From IMG/VR virus record IMGVR_UViG_3300044675_004257, positions 1-64,000 of that record: 64,000 nucleotides of DNA. One strand, 5' to 3'. Position numbers and translations under genes: made by a program. Of this stretch, positions 23,964 to 31,619 are shown in pieces; the first letter of the stretch is position 1, and every line of letters starts with the position of its first letter. The DNA comes from a virus. The notes under the pieces were generated by a model. That model saw only the letters and a program-made list of their open reading frames with translations. It was not told where the DNA came from and ran no database searches.

Positions 23964-24784
23964 AAAAATTCAACGAATACATCAACGAAGTTAAAGAACC
24001 AACTGGTGACCTAAAGAAGGCTTGTTGGACTGGTTATACTGCTGTCGGAACAAAAAAGAAAAATGGTAAAACCGTTCCTAATTGTGTTCCAGAAGAAGTT
24101 GTTAAGGAAGGTCATGGTCCTTGGGGCAAAATGACACAAGATAAATTGGATAAGATTGCAAAAGCCAAAAAACGTGAAGAAAAAGAAAAAGGTGTTCTGA
24201 GAAAACCTGGATCAACGTTACGAAAAGATACAACTAATTATGTTGCTAAAGTAAATAAACTTTCTGAGGAAGAACTAGAAGAAAACCATATTGCTATCGC
24301 CATGGGTAAAGAAATGGATGATGAAGGTAGTATGATTATGAATCAACTGGATCACATGGAACGTTCCATCAACATGATGCGTGGTGTGGTTAAGGATCCA
24401 AATATGCAGATACCTGCTTGGGTTCAATCTAAAGTAACATTAGCTGCAGATTATATTGAAACAGCTGCTGGTTATATGTCCAGTAAAAATGAAGAAGTTG
24501 ACTTAGAAGAAACTGCTGCATGGCAACGCAAAGAAGGCAAAAGAGAATCTGGTGGTTTGAATCAAAAAGGTGTTGATTCTTATCGTAGAGAGAATCCAGG
24601 TTCCAAACTAAAAACAGCTGTGACAACAGAACCATCAAAATTAAAAGCAGGTTCAGCTGCAGCGAATCGCCGCAAATCATTCTGTGCTAGAATGTCTGGT
24701 ATGAAGAAAAGATTAACTTCAGCGGCAACTGCTAAAGATCCAGATTCTCGCATCAACAAATCCTTACGTAAATGGAATTGCTAA
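23960..24784 (+). CDS. Head-targeted protein with DUF6321-like C-terminus
   Basis: 274 residues. The N-terminal MKKFNEYINEV matches the T4-type capsid-targeting peptide, followed by a CWTGYTAVGTKKKNGKTVPNC motif shared with the next gene. The C-terminal half (AAWQRKEGKRESGGLNQKG and RRKSFCARMSGM) matches the DUF6321-type domain of T4-like phages. Likely an internal or injected basic protein. TAATG coupling to the next gene. Confidence 0.82.
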   Translation: MKKFNEYINEVKEPTGDLKKACWTGYTAVGTKKKNGKTVPNCVPEEVVKEGHGPWGKMTQDKLDKIAKAKKREEKEKGVLRKPGSTLRKDTTNYVAKVNKLSEEELEENHIAIAMGKEMDDEGSMIMNQLDHMERSINMMRGVVKDPNMQIPAWVQSKVTLAADYIETAAGYMSSKNEEVDLEETAAWQRKEGKRESGGLNQKGVDSYRRENPGSKLKTAVTTEPSKLKAGSAAANRRKSFCARMSGMKKRLTSAATAKDPDSRINKSLRKWNC

Positions 24785-25029
24785 TGAAAACATTTCAAGA
24801 ATATATTACAGAAAAAGGTAGATGCTGGACTGGTTACAAACCTGTTCGAGGCAAAAAGGCATATTCTGATAACAGTTGTGTGAAAGAAGAAGGTATGGCA
24901 GCTGCACCAACCAATACTGTTGGTGGTGGAAACATTGCTGGGTCGGGTGGCGCAGGTGGAGAACCAGGTGTTTCTAAGAAAAGAAATCCAGTAATGTCAT
25001 TCGTCAAACGCAAACAACCAAATATGTAA
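24784..25029 (+). CDS. Small head-targeted protein, paralogous N-terminus
   Basis: 81 residues. MKTFQEYITEKG is nearly identical to the T4 internal-protein targeting peptide, and GRCWTGYKPVRGKKAYSDNSC mirrors the CWTGY block of the preceding protein. Then comes a Gly-rich linker and a basic end. A predicted gp21-type prohead protease site (I-T-E) would remove the first ten residues. Start at 24784 by TAATG overlap. Confidence 0.8.
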   Translation: MKTFQEYITEKGRCWTGYKPVRGKKAYSDNSCVKEEGMAAAPTNTVGGGNIAGSGGAGGEPGVSKKRNPVMSFVKRKQPNM

Positions 25030-25030
25030 C

Positions 25031-25486
25031 ATGTGGATATTGCAATGGTTACCTAATTGGATATTCTACGCCGTCTTAATAGCCGGCGTTTTTGGTGTGG
25101 CCGCATCATATTTTATTAGATTCTTATCATTCATACCATTCCTTTACGTTTATAAAACACCAATACAATTAGGTTCTATTGCTGCGATTGTGATTGGTAC
25201 ATTCATGGCTGGCGCAATCCACGATAATGAACAGTGGGAAGCAAGAGTGCGAGAGATGGAAGAAAAAGTTGCTGCATCTGAAGCACAATCAAAGGAAGAA
25301 AATATTAAGATTGTTGAGAAAGTGGTAAACAAGGTGCAAATTGTTAAGACCCGTGGTCAAGACATTGTTAAATATGTGGATAGAGAAATTGTAAAGTATG
25401 ACACAAAATTTGCTCCAGGTGGTGTATGTGAGATACCAAAAGAATTCGTAGAAGCTCACAATAGAGCAGCAGAGGCACCAAAATGA
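25031..25486 (+). CDS. Inner-membrane spanin-like protein
   Basis: 151 residues. Up to three hydrophobic segments within the first 65 residues, then a charged coiled coil (EQWEARVREMEEKVAASEAQSKEE) and an end YDTKFAPGGVCEIPKEFVEAHN seen in lysis-region proteins of T4-like phages. A following overlapping lipoprotein gene is the usual layout of an i-spanin/o-spanin pair. Unusual for an i-spanin is the presence of more than one membrane segment. Confidence 0.72.
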   Translation: MWILQWLPNWIFYAVLIAGVFGVAASYFIRFLSFIPFLYVYKTPIQLGSIAAIVIGTFMAGAIHDNEQWEARVREMEEKVAASEAQSKEENIKIVEKVVNKVQIVKTRGQDIVKYVDREIVKYDTKFAPGGVCEIPKEFVEAHNRAAEAPK

Positions 25487-25773
25487 ATGAGAGAACAACA
25501 GAATATTTAATATGGGCTATCTTTATTGTTGTAATCGTGTTTATGATGGGCTGTTCGACAACTGTTCCAGTTACCGCTAAATTTCCAGAGGTACCTGAGA
25601 AATTGAAACAGAAATGTCCTCAATTAGAAAAATTAGTAGATGATCCAAAGTTAACAGACATAAGCAAAACAGTTACAATAAACTATACAACATACTATGA
25701 GTGTGCGGTGAAAAATGATGCATGGATTGAATGGTATGAAATACAGAAACGAATATTTGAAGGTGTGAAATGA
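25483..25773 (+). CDS. Outer-membrane spanin-like lipoprotein
   Basis: 96 residues. A hydrophobic N-terminus ends in the lipobox VFMMGC, so the mature protein would begin CSTTVPVTAKF. The mature part has the Pro/Lys start and a Tyr/Trp-rich end (NYTTYYECAVKNDAWIEWY) found in Rz1-like lipoproteins of T4-like phages. It overlaps the spanin-like gene before it (ATGA). It would join inner and outer membranes at lysis. Confidence 0.78.
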   Translation: MNERTTEYLIWAIFIVVIVFMMGCSTTVPVTAKFPEVPEKLKQKCPQLEKLVDDPKLTDISKTVTINYTTYYECAVKNDAWIEWYEIQKRIFEGVK

Positions 25774-26291
25774 CAGAAGAACAAGAACAAACTAAAGAAC
25801 GCACTGGTTGGATTATTACATTTTTGGCTGCATTTTTGGCTATCACATCATTACTTGATGGTGGCAATTCATCACAGATTTTAGATAACACGATTGAAGC
25901 AAACAATGTTTGGTCTTTCTATCAAGCAAAAAGCATTAAACAGTCATTAGCTGAAATAACATACGATAATGCTGTTCGTAATGGCGACAAAAGAAAAGCC
26001 GAAATTATGAAGGTTAAAATAGAACGTTACGAATCAGAACCTTCATCAGGTGAAGGTAAAAAAGAATTGATGGCCAAGGCTCGTGCAATTGAAGCTGAGA
26101 GAGCAGTAGCGGAACTAAGAAGTCCTTGGTACACATACTCTAATGCTTTCTATCAAATTGCAATTGTTATATTAGCTGCATCTATGTTGACGTTGAATAA
26201 AAAAATGTATTGTATTGGTATCGGTCTTGGTGCTTTTGCAATATTATTAATGTCACAAGGTGCTTTTTTATGGTTACCGATAATATTATAA
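25770..26291 (+). CDS. Membrane protein, DUF4337-like
   Basis: 173 residues. One membrane segment near the N-terminus, a soluble charged part with NNVWSFYQAKSIKQSLAE (characteristic of DUF4337), then two hydrophobic segments at the C-terminus. Function unknown. Placed between spanins and endolysin with ATGA coupling, so a lysis or envelope role is likely. Confidence 0.8.
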   Translation: MTEEQEQTKERTGWIITFLAAFLAITSLLDGGNSSQILDNTIEANNVWSFYQAKSIKQSLAEITYDNAVRNGDKRKAEIMKVKIERYESEPSSGEGKKELMAKARAIEAERAVAELRSPWYTYSNAFYQIAIVILAASMLTLNKKMYCIGIGLGAFAILLMSQGAFLWLPIIL

Positions 26292-26300
26292 GGATTGAAA

Positions 26301-26924
26301 ATGGAATTAACAAAAGAACAATTAAAACAATTACTTCCAAAAAACCCATATATTGATAACTGGCATCACGCCTTATCAATTCTATTACCAGATTATGAAA
26401 TCAATACACCTCAGAGAATGGCTGCTTTCATAGCACAATGCTCACATGAGTCTGGTGGTTTCATGGTTCTTAAAGAAAATCTAAATTATAAAGCAGCATC
26501 ACTACGTAAACTGTTTGGTAAGTATTTTCCAAATGATGAGATTGCACAGCATTATGCTGCCAAGCCAAACAAACAAGAAGCAATCGCAAACAAAATCTAC
26601 GCTAGCCGTATGGGTAACGGAGATGAGGCGTCTGGTGATGGATACAAGTTCTGTGGCCGTGGTTTAATTCAATTGACCGGCCGTGACAACTATACTTTCT
26701 TTGCAGGCAGTCTCGATATCACAGTAGAAGAAGCATCAGAATATCTACAGACATTTGAAGGCGCAGCACAATCTGCTTGCTGGTTCTGGGAAACAAATAA
26801 GTTAAATCAGTGGGCTGACAAAGGTGATATCGTCACATTGACAAAACGTATCAATGGTGGAACGATTGGCCTTGAAGACCGCATCAAACATTATGAACAT
26901 GCACTTCACGTTTTTGGAGTATAG
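26301..26924 (+). CDS. Endolysin, GH19 chitinase-like muramidase fold
   Basis: 207 residues. MAAFIAQCSHESGGF contains the catalytic Glu of GH19-type lysins; GDGYKFCGRGLIQLTGRDNY and AAQSACWFW are family blocks. It cuts the glycan strands of peptidoglycan at lysis. There is no signal peptide, so release depends on a holin. Start at ATG 26301, with AGGA 6 bases upstream. Confidence 0.92.
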   Translation: MELTKEQLKQLLPKNPYIDNWHHALSILLPDYEINTPQRMAAFIAQCSHESGGFMVLKENLNYKAASLRKLFGKYFPNDEIAQHYAAKPNKQEAIANKIYASRMGNGDEASGDGYKFCGRGLIQLTGRDNYTFFAGSLDITVEEASEYLQTFEGAAQSACWFWETNKLNQWADKGDIVTLTKRINGGTIGLEDRIKHYEHALHVFGV

Positions 26925-26925
26925 T

Positions 26926-27360
26926 ATGAAAAAAATATTATTCATACTTGCATTGTTACCTTGTTTGGCATTTGCACAAAAAGCACCACAAGGTGTTACG
27001 TATGACGCACAAATATTAAGAGTAACGGATGGCGATACAGTTGTTATCGCCGCACCCTTTCTGCCTGCACCCCTTAAGCCCGAACTTGCGGTACGAGTCT
27101 ATGGAGTCGATACTCCGGAAAAAGGATTTAGAGGTCAATGCGATAGTGAAAAACAACGTGGTGAAGCCGCTTCCGTTTTCACTAAAGGTCTCATTAACGC
27201 CAGCCAACAACGACAAGTCATTCTTTACAGTTGGGATAAATTCGGTGGTCGTGTATTGGGTGATATCATTCTAAACGGTCAAAGTCTCCGGACGCAATTG
27301 ATTGCCAACGGATTTGCTCGTGAATATTACGGTGAAGCTAAAACTTCTTGGTGTAATTAA
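26926..27360 (+). CDS. Secreted thermonuclease-like (SNase) protein
   Basis: 144 residues with a signal peptide (MKKILFILALLPCLAFAQ). SNase-domain catalytic set present: DGDTVV, RVYGVDTPE (Arg, Asp, Glu) and the later Arg in DKFGGRVLG. It would cut DNA or RNA in the periplasm or outside the cell. Start at ATG 26926, with GGAG 6 bases upstream. It lies directly after the endolysin, so it may clear host DNA at lysis or act on incoming DNA. Confidence 0.88.
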   Translation: MKKILFILALLPCLAFAQKAPQGVTYDAQILRVTDGDTVVIAAPFLPAPLKPELAVRVYGVDTPEKGFRGQCDSEKQRGEAASVFTKGLINASQQRQVILYSWDKFGGRVLGDIILNGQSLRTQLIANGFAREYYGEAKTSWCN

Positions 27361-27369
27361 GGAAAAAAC

Positions 27370-27663
27370 ATGAACGACAAAAAACTATTATATGTAGCAA
27401 TCGCAATGATTATTTTACCTTTATCATTGGCATTTTTTGGCGGTGATAGATTCCGTTATCCATGTCAAGACCCTGATAATTGGGACAAAGAATTTTGTAA
27501 AATGCCAAGATGTGATGTGACAAGAACTTGTCCAGAACATATTTTTAAAGGACAGAGGGATCCAAGATTGGGTCCACCAACAACAAGAGTTGAACCTATG
27601 GGCCAAACTCCTGCACCAGCACAATGTACAACACCAACACAAGGAGCGAATTGTGGAAAATAA
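27370..27663 (+). CDS. Small membrane or exported Cys-containing protein, unknown
   Basis: 97 residues. N-terminal hydrophobic segment (LLYVAIAMIILPLSLAFF), then FRYPCQDPDNWDKEFCKMPRCDVTRTCPEHIF with four cysteines and a Pro-rich end. I recognise the Cys block as recurrent in lysis regions of T4-like phages, without a known function. Confidence 0.75.
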   Translation: MNDKKLLYVAIAMIILPLSLAFFGGDRFRYPCQDPDNWDKEFCKMPRCDVTRTCPEHIFKGQRDPRLGPPTTRVEPMGQTPAPAQCTTPTQGANCGK

Positions 27664-28111
27664 TAATAATTTCATGTATACAGAAGAGCAGTTAATGGCT
27701 CGTCTAAAATTCTTTATCGGTATTTGTTTGGCATTAACATTGACAGGTATTGTATTTGTCGTGTTATACTCCATTATCTTTGTAACTCAACCATTAAATG
27801 CAATTAGTCCTATTGACCAAAAATTCTTTGAGTTGATTATTCCTATTGCAACATTCTTAACTGGTACTCTATCGGGCATTATGTTAGCCGGTAATGATAA
27901 AGACCTTAGAGCAAAGGCACTAGATGCAGCAAATAAACCACCAACCGTTTCAGGACCACCACCAAATGCACCGTCAACTAATGCACCAAGCAACAATGCA
28001 ACATTTGGCACACCAACGCCAAGTGCAGCAACATTTGCACCAGCAGCACAAGTTGTCACAGGATTTGGAGGCAAACCAGCGCCTGCACCAGCCCCACAAC
28101 CAGAAATCTAA
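27653..28111 (+). CDS. Membrane protein with Pro/Ala-rich tail, GTG start
   Basis: 152 residues. Two membrane segments (FFIGICLALTLTGIVFVVLY and ELIIPIATFLTGTLSGIML) followed by a disordered Pro/Ala/Asn tail. The GTG at 27653 is chosen because AAGGAG lies exactly 6 bases upstream; the first ATG (27677) has no site. It overlaps the previous gene by 11 bases. Two-segment topology in the lysis region makes a holin or antiholin role possible. Confidence 0.72.
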   Translation: MENNNNFMYTEEQLMARLKFFIGICLALTLTGIVFVVLYSIIFVTQPLNAISPIDQKFFELIIPIATFLTGTLSGIMLAGNDKDLRAKALDAANKPPTVSGPPPNAPSTNAPSNNATFGTPTPSAATFAPAAQVVTGFGGKPAPAPAPQPEI

Positions 28112-28115
28112 ATAG

Positions 28116-28337
28116 ATGGACTCATTAAAAAGTATGCTATCAGATGGTGTCAATGGCACCATCTCTAGCAAAAGAGTTGTCACACTGTTAGCATTTGTAA
28201 TGTGTGCATCAGGTTTTATTACTATGCTATATGGTCATCCTATAGATTCTAAAATTTACGATTCAATGATGTACATTGTAATTGCAGGTTTAGGTTTCAC
28301 AGCATCAGAAAAGTTTACTAAAAAGGACGAAAAATGA
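28116..28337 (+). CDS. Holin-like small membrane protein
   Basis: 73 residues. Two membrane segments (VVTLLAFVMCASGFITMLY and MMYIVIAGLGFTASEKF) separated by a short charged turn, with a Lys-rich C-terminus, as in class II holins. Similar proteins occur near endolysins in T4-like marine phages. The assignment is by size, topology and position only. Confidence 0.7.
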   Translation: MDSLKSMLSDGVNGTISSKRVVTLLAFVMCASGFITMLYGHPIDSKIYDSMMYIVIAGLGFTASEKFTKKDEK

Positions 28338-28531
28338 AAAATTATATATTTGTAGCAGGATTGTGTTTCGCACTTAGTGTCGGCGCAGCAGAAACAAAAA
28401 AAGTTTGTGTTGATGTAAAAGATAAACAAGGTCAAGTTGTTAAAGACAAAGCTGGCAAACCAAAACAAAATTGTAAAGAAATGAAAGTTCACAAGAAACT
28501 TGAAGGCACAGAAGTTCCTGTGAAAAAATAA
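28334..28531 (+). CDS. Small secreted basic protein, unknown
   Basis: 65 residues. Signal peptide (MKNYIFVAGLCFALSVGAAE) followed by a short Lys-rich mature part with two cysteines (KVCVDV, QNCKEM). ATGA overlap with the gene before and one-base overlap with iscU after. No family recognised. Confidence 0.7.
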   Translation: MKNYIFVAGLCFALSVGAAETKKVCVDVKDKQGQVVKDKAGKPKQNCKEMKVHKKLEGTEVPVKK

Positions 28532-28914
28532 TGGCGTATTCCGATAAGGTAATTGACCATTATGAGAACCCACGAAATGTGGGTAAGTTTGATATAGATG
28601 AAAATGTTGGAACAGGCATGGTCGGTGCGCCTGCGTGTGGTGATGTTATGAAGTTACAGATTAGGGTTGAAGATGATATTATTAGAGATGCTTGTTTCAA
28701 GACATATGGATGCGGTTCAGCAATCGCAAGTTCATCCTTGGTTACAGAGTGGATCAAAGGTAAAACTTTGGATGAAGCTTCTACTATTAAGAATTCTGAT
28801 ATCGCAGAAGAATTAGCATTACCACCTGTTAAAATACATTGTAGCATACTTGCAGAAGATGCTGTGAAAGCGGCCATTAACAATTATAAAGGTAAACATG
28901 TTAACAGTAACTGA
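28531..28914 (+). CDS. iscU: IscU-type iron-sulfur cluster scaffold
   Basis: 127 residues, full length. All cluster ligands are present: C36 and D38 in ACGD, C61 in [12 protein letters not shown]103 and C104 in KIHC, together with the LPPVK motif that binds the HscA chaperone. The protein should work with host IscS, HscA and HscB. The following iscA overlaps by 17 bases. The pair stands just before the primase, nrd and thyX genes, so supply of Fe-S or iron cofactors during replication is a plausible purpose. Confidence 0.93.
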   Translation: MAYSDKVIDHYENPRNVGKFDIDENVGTGMVGAPACGDVMKLQIRVEDDIIRDACFKTYGCGSAIASSSLVTEWIKGKTLDEASTIKNSDIAEELALPPVKIHCSILAEDAVKAAINNYKGKHVNSN

Positions 28915-29212
28915 AAATGCTATTGAACAAATAAAAGAAATTTTATTGGAAGAAGAAAGTTCGAAATACGTCAGAGCCTTTATCGAAGGCGGTGGATGCT
29001 CTGGTTTTAATTATGGTTTCATGATAGAGGATGCTAAGAATGAGGATGATTTTGAAGTGACTGAAAAATTACTTGTTGATTCTGCCAGTATGCAATATTT
29101 CTCTGGTGCAACAATAGATTATAAAAAAGATAGACTAACAGGATCACAATTTGTGATTACCAACCCAAATGCCAAATCCACATGTGGATGCGGCAGCAGC
29201 TTTAGTGTATAA
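28898..29212 (+). CDS. iscA: A-type Fe-S carrier (IscA/SufA/ErpA family)
   Basis: 104 residues. The three conserved cysteines are present: C34 in [11 protein letters not shown], and C96 and C98 in STCGCG near the C-terminus. It receives clusters from the scaffold and hands them to client enzymes. It overlaps iscU by 17 bases, so the two are made together. IscA, ErpA and SufA cannot be told apart from this alone. Confidence 0.92.
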   Translation: MLTVTENAIEQIKEILLEEESSKYVRAFIEGGGCSGFNYGFMIEDAKNEDDFEVTEKLLVDSASMQYFSGATIDYKKDRLTGSQFVITNPNAKSTCGCGSSFSV

Positions 29213-29223
29213 GAAAGAACTAA

Positions 29224-29529
29224 ATGGCCACTACAGTAGAAAGAATAGGCATCGTTGAAACTAAGGTAGAAAACCTTAATGAAAAAATGGATGACCTAAA
29301 AGTTGATGTTAAAGAGATGCATGATTGCCTTGATAAAACACGGGACGCTTTGAGTGAAAAACTGGAAGAAATGTATAATGCATCCTGTACTCAACATACC
29401 GAACTAGCAAGGAAGATTGGTGACCTGGAAAAAGTCAGACAAAAGGTAGTATGGATGGCTGCCGGTGCCGTGGCCTTTGCTGGAATACTTTCCGGCCACT
29501 TAGAAAAAATACTTGCATTTTTACATTAA
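29224..29529 (+). CDS. Coiled-coil protein with C-terminal membrane segment (XhlA-like)
   Basis: 101 residues. A long coiled coil (VETKVENLNEKMDDLKVDVKEM...) ends with KVRQKVVWMAAGAVAFAGILSGHL, a single C-terminal membrane segment. This layout resembles XhlA-type proteins associated with phage lysis, but similarity is architectural. The primase promoter lies inside its 3' end. Confidence 0.7.
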   Translation: MATTVERIGIVETKVENLNEKMDDLKVDVKEMHDCLDKTRDALSEKLEEMYNASCTQHTELARKIGDLEKVRQKVVWMAAGAVAFAGILSGHLEKILAFLH

Positions 29530-29541
29530 TTGGTGTATAAT
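29513..29541 (+). promoter_or_regulatory. sigma70-type promoter of primase operon
   Basis: TTGCAT (29513-29518), 17-bp spacer, TATAAT (29536-29541). Starts within the last codons of the preceding gene. Leader of about 26 bases before the primase ATG, containing GGTGT/ACACC repeats at its ends. Confidence 0.7.
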
Positions 29542-29573
29542 CTAGTTTCTTGTAAACTTCACACCATTTTGTT

Positions 29574-30587
29574 ATGTCCGTTTTTATTGATAGAACCTTT
29601 CTGCTAAGGGTATCCCCGAAGCTTCAAAAATTCACACAGAAAAAGGATAACCTGTATAACTTCAGGTGTCCTCTCTGTGGCGACTCAAGCAAGAACAAAA
29701 CCAAAGCTCGTGGTTATGTTTACGAAAAAAAGAACAATTACTTTTATATGTGCCACAATTGTGGTGCATCTACCTCCTTTTATAATTTCCTGGAGAAGGT
29801 TGATCCAAACCTAGTTAAAGAATATGCACTTGAACGGTACAAGAATGGTGAACAGGGACGTGACAATTACGTTAAACCAACTTTCGATGAATTCAAACCT
29901 GAAACCCCGAAGTTTCGTGTTAAATTCGATATTCCATCGGTCGAATCGTTACCAGAAGAACATTTTGCGAAAGTGTATGTCAAATCCCGCAAAATACCAG
30001 AGTCGTTCCATGCACACCTATATTTTGCACAAGACTTTAAAGGCTTTGTTGAGAGCCTGCAAATAGAGAAAGATGGACTCAAAGAAGATGACCCTAGATT
30101 GGTAATACCATTCTATGATGAAGATAAAAATCTTGTGGCATTTCAGGGTCGTGCATTAGGTGAATCTAAACTAAGATATATCACAGTAAAGACAGACAAA
30201 GATAACCACAAGTTATTCGGGACTGACCGGATCAACACGGAAGACATGATATATGTTGTGGAAGGTCCTATTGACTCTATGTTTCTGGAGAATGCCGTTG
30301 CAACTGCGGATTCAAATCTGATGGCTGCTTCCAAGCACTTCGACAAGTCTAAGATTGTCTTGGTGTATGATAATGAACCAAGAAACAAAGAACTACATAA
30401 TCAGATGGACAAGGCTATCGAGGAACACTACAATGTGGTAATCTGGCCTGAAATGATTGAAGAAAAAGATGTGAATGATATGGTTTTGAATGGCTTCTCA
30501 CCAGACGAAATTCAAGATATCATAAGTAAACATACCTTTGTAAATCTGAGAGCAAAGATGGAATTTATTAATTGGAAAAAGACTTGA
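29574..30587 (+). CDS. 61: DNA primase (T4 gp61 type)
   Basis: 337 residues (T4 gp61: 342). N-terminal zinc-binding domain with C32, C35, C60, C63 (CPLC and CHNC). TOPRIM domain with YVVEGPIDSM (about residue 228) and VLVYDNEPRN. Makes RNA primers at the gp41 helicase. Transcribed from the 29513 promoter. Confidence 0.94.
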   Translation: MSVFIDRTFLLRVSPKLQKFTQKKDNLYNFRCPLCGDSSKNKTKARGYVYEKKNNYFYMCHNCGASTSFYNFLEKVDPNLVKEYALERYKNGEQGRDNYVKPTFDEFKPETPKFRVKFDIPSVESLPEEHFAKVYVKSRKIPESFHAHLYFAQDFKGFVESLQIEKDGLKEDDPRLVIPFYDEDKNLVAFQGRALGESKLRYITVKTDKDNHKLFGTDRINTEDMIYVVEGPIDSMFLENAVATADSNLMAASKHFDKSKIVLVYDNEPRNKELHNQMDKAIEEHYNVVIWPEMIEEKDVNDMVLNGFSPDEIQDIISKHTFVNLRAKMEFINWKKT

Positions 30588-30600
30588 ATGGAGATTTGTT

Positions 30601-31266
30601 ATGAATGTGAAATTGATATCATACACACAGGGTATAGACGGTAAAGATTTGTTAGAACAGGTTGCATTTGCAGCCAGAGTCTCAAATCCTGCCAATCAAA
30701 ATAATACCGAAACATCTGAAAAGTTGGTTCGTTATCTTATCAAAAATCAACATTGGTCACCACTAGAAATGGTGAACGTATGTTTGGAAATAAACACAAC
30801 ACGGGATATAGCAAGACAAATTTTAAGGCATCGTTCCTTTTCCTTTCAGGAATTTAGTCAACGATATGCGGAGGCGACTCAATTAGGTTTTGAACTAAAA
30901 GAAGCAAGGATGCAAGACTTGAAGAATCGTCAAAATTCAGTTGTAGTTGATGCAGCTGATGAAGATGCAAGATTACTTGCTATAGAATGGGAACGTGCTC
31001 AGAAACGTGTACTGTATGCGGTTGAAAAGGAGTATAAGTGGGCTATTGAGAACGGTATTGCAAAGGAACAAGCGAGAGCAGTACTGCCAGAGGGTATGAC
31101 AGGTTCACGTTTGTATATGAATGGAACGCTTCGTTCTTGGGTTCACTATATACAACTCCGAAGCGCAAACGGGACACAGAAAGAACATCAAGATGTTGCA
31201 TTGGCTTGTGCTGATGTTATTGAGCCAATTTTCCCCATGATTAAGGAGTACACCAATGGACAGTAA
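30601..31266 (+). CDS. thyX: FAD-dependent thymidylate synthase ThyX
   Basis: 221 residues. ThyX motif RHRSFSFQEFSQRY (76-89) fits the family pattern RHRxxSxxExSxRY, and RSWVHYIQLR near the C-terminus is the substrate-binding block. Makes dTMP from dUMP with a flavin, for phage DNA synthesis. Overlaps the next gene by 11 bases in the nucleotide-metabolism operon. Confidence 0.95.
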   Translation: MNVKLISYTQGIDGKDLLEQVAFAARVSNPANQNNTETSEKLVRYLIKNQHWSPLEMVNVCLEINTTRDIARQILRHRSFSFQEFSQRYAEATQLGFELKEARMQDLKNRQNSVVVDAADEDARLLAIEWERAQKRVLYAVEKEYKWAIENGIAKEQARAVLPEGMTGSRLYMNGTLRSWVHYIQLRSANGTQKEHQDVALACADVIEPIFPMIKEYTNGQ

Positions 31267-31615
31267 GAATGATGTAAGAGTTTTTATGGATGCATGTGAC
31301 CAAAAGGCAAGAGATTTTGGACCACAATCTGAACTGTATGTAGACCTGATAATGGAAGAATTTAGGGAACTTATTACAGCATATGGCAACAGAGACCCCG
31401 TAGAGATTGCTGATGCTTGTGCTGATTTGAAATGGGTAATTGAGGGTTTAGAACACACACTCAATATACCACAACAAGAAGTTTGGAACGAAGTTGCACG
31501 TAGCAATTTGGCCAAAATTTCTGAAAACGGAAAAGTAATAAAAAGAGAAGATGGCAAGGTATTAAAACCTGAAGGATGGACGCCACCTAACATTCAAGCA
31601 ATTATAAGAAAGTAA
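31256..31615 (+). CDS. MazG-like nucleotide pyrophosphohydrolase
   Basis: 119 residues. The all-alpha NTP-PPase signature is present as EEFRELITAYG followed by EIADACADLKWVIEG (ExxE...ExxD type). Similar to phosphoribosyl-ATP or dCTP/dUTP pyrophosphohydrolases. Between thyX and nrdA, so control of dNTP pools (for example dUTP or dCTP hydrolysis) is likely; substrate unproven. Confidence 0.85.
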   Translation: MDSKNDVRVFMDACDQKARDFGPQSELYVDLIMEEFRELITAYGNRDPVEIADACADLKWVIEGLEHTLNIPQQEVWNEVARSNLAKISENGKVIKREDGKVLKPEGWTPPNIQAIIRK

Positions 31616-31619
31616 AAAT

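Noticed and set aside
28107-28114. TCTAAATA as a late promoter
   Set aside because: Only a partial match, and the start codon at 28116 would precede the expected transcription start.
31105-31593. Reverse-strand frame of 162 codons
   Set aside because: Antisense to thyX and the MazG-like gene, both with clear family motifs; no promoter or ribosome site.
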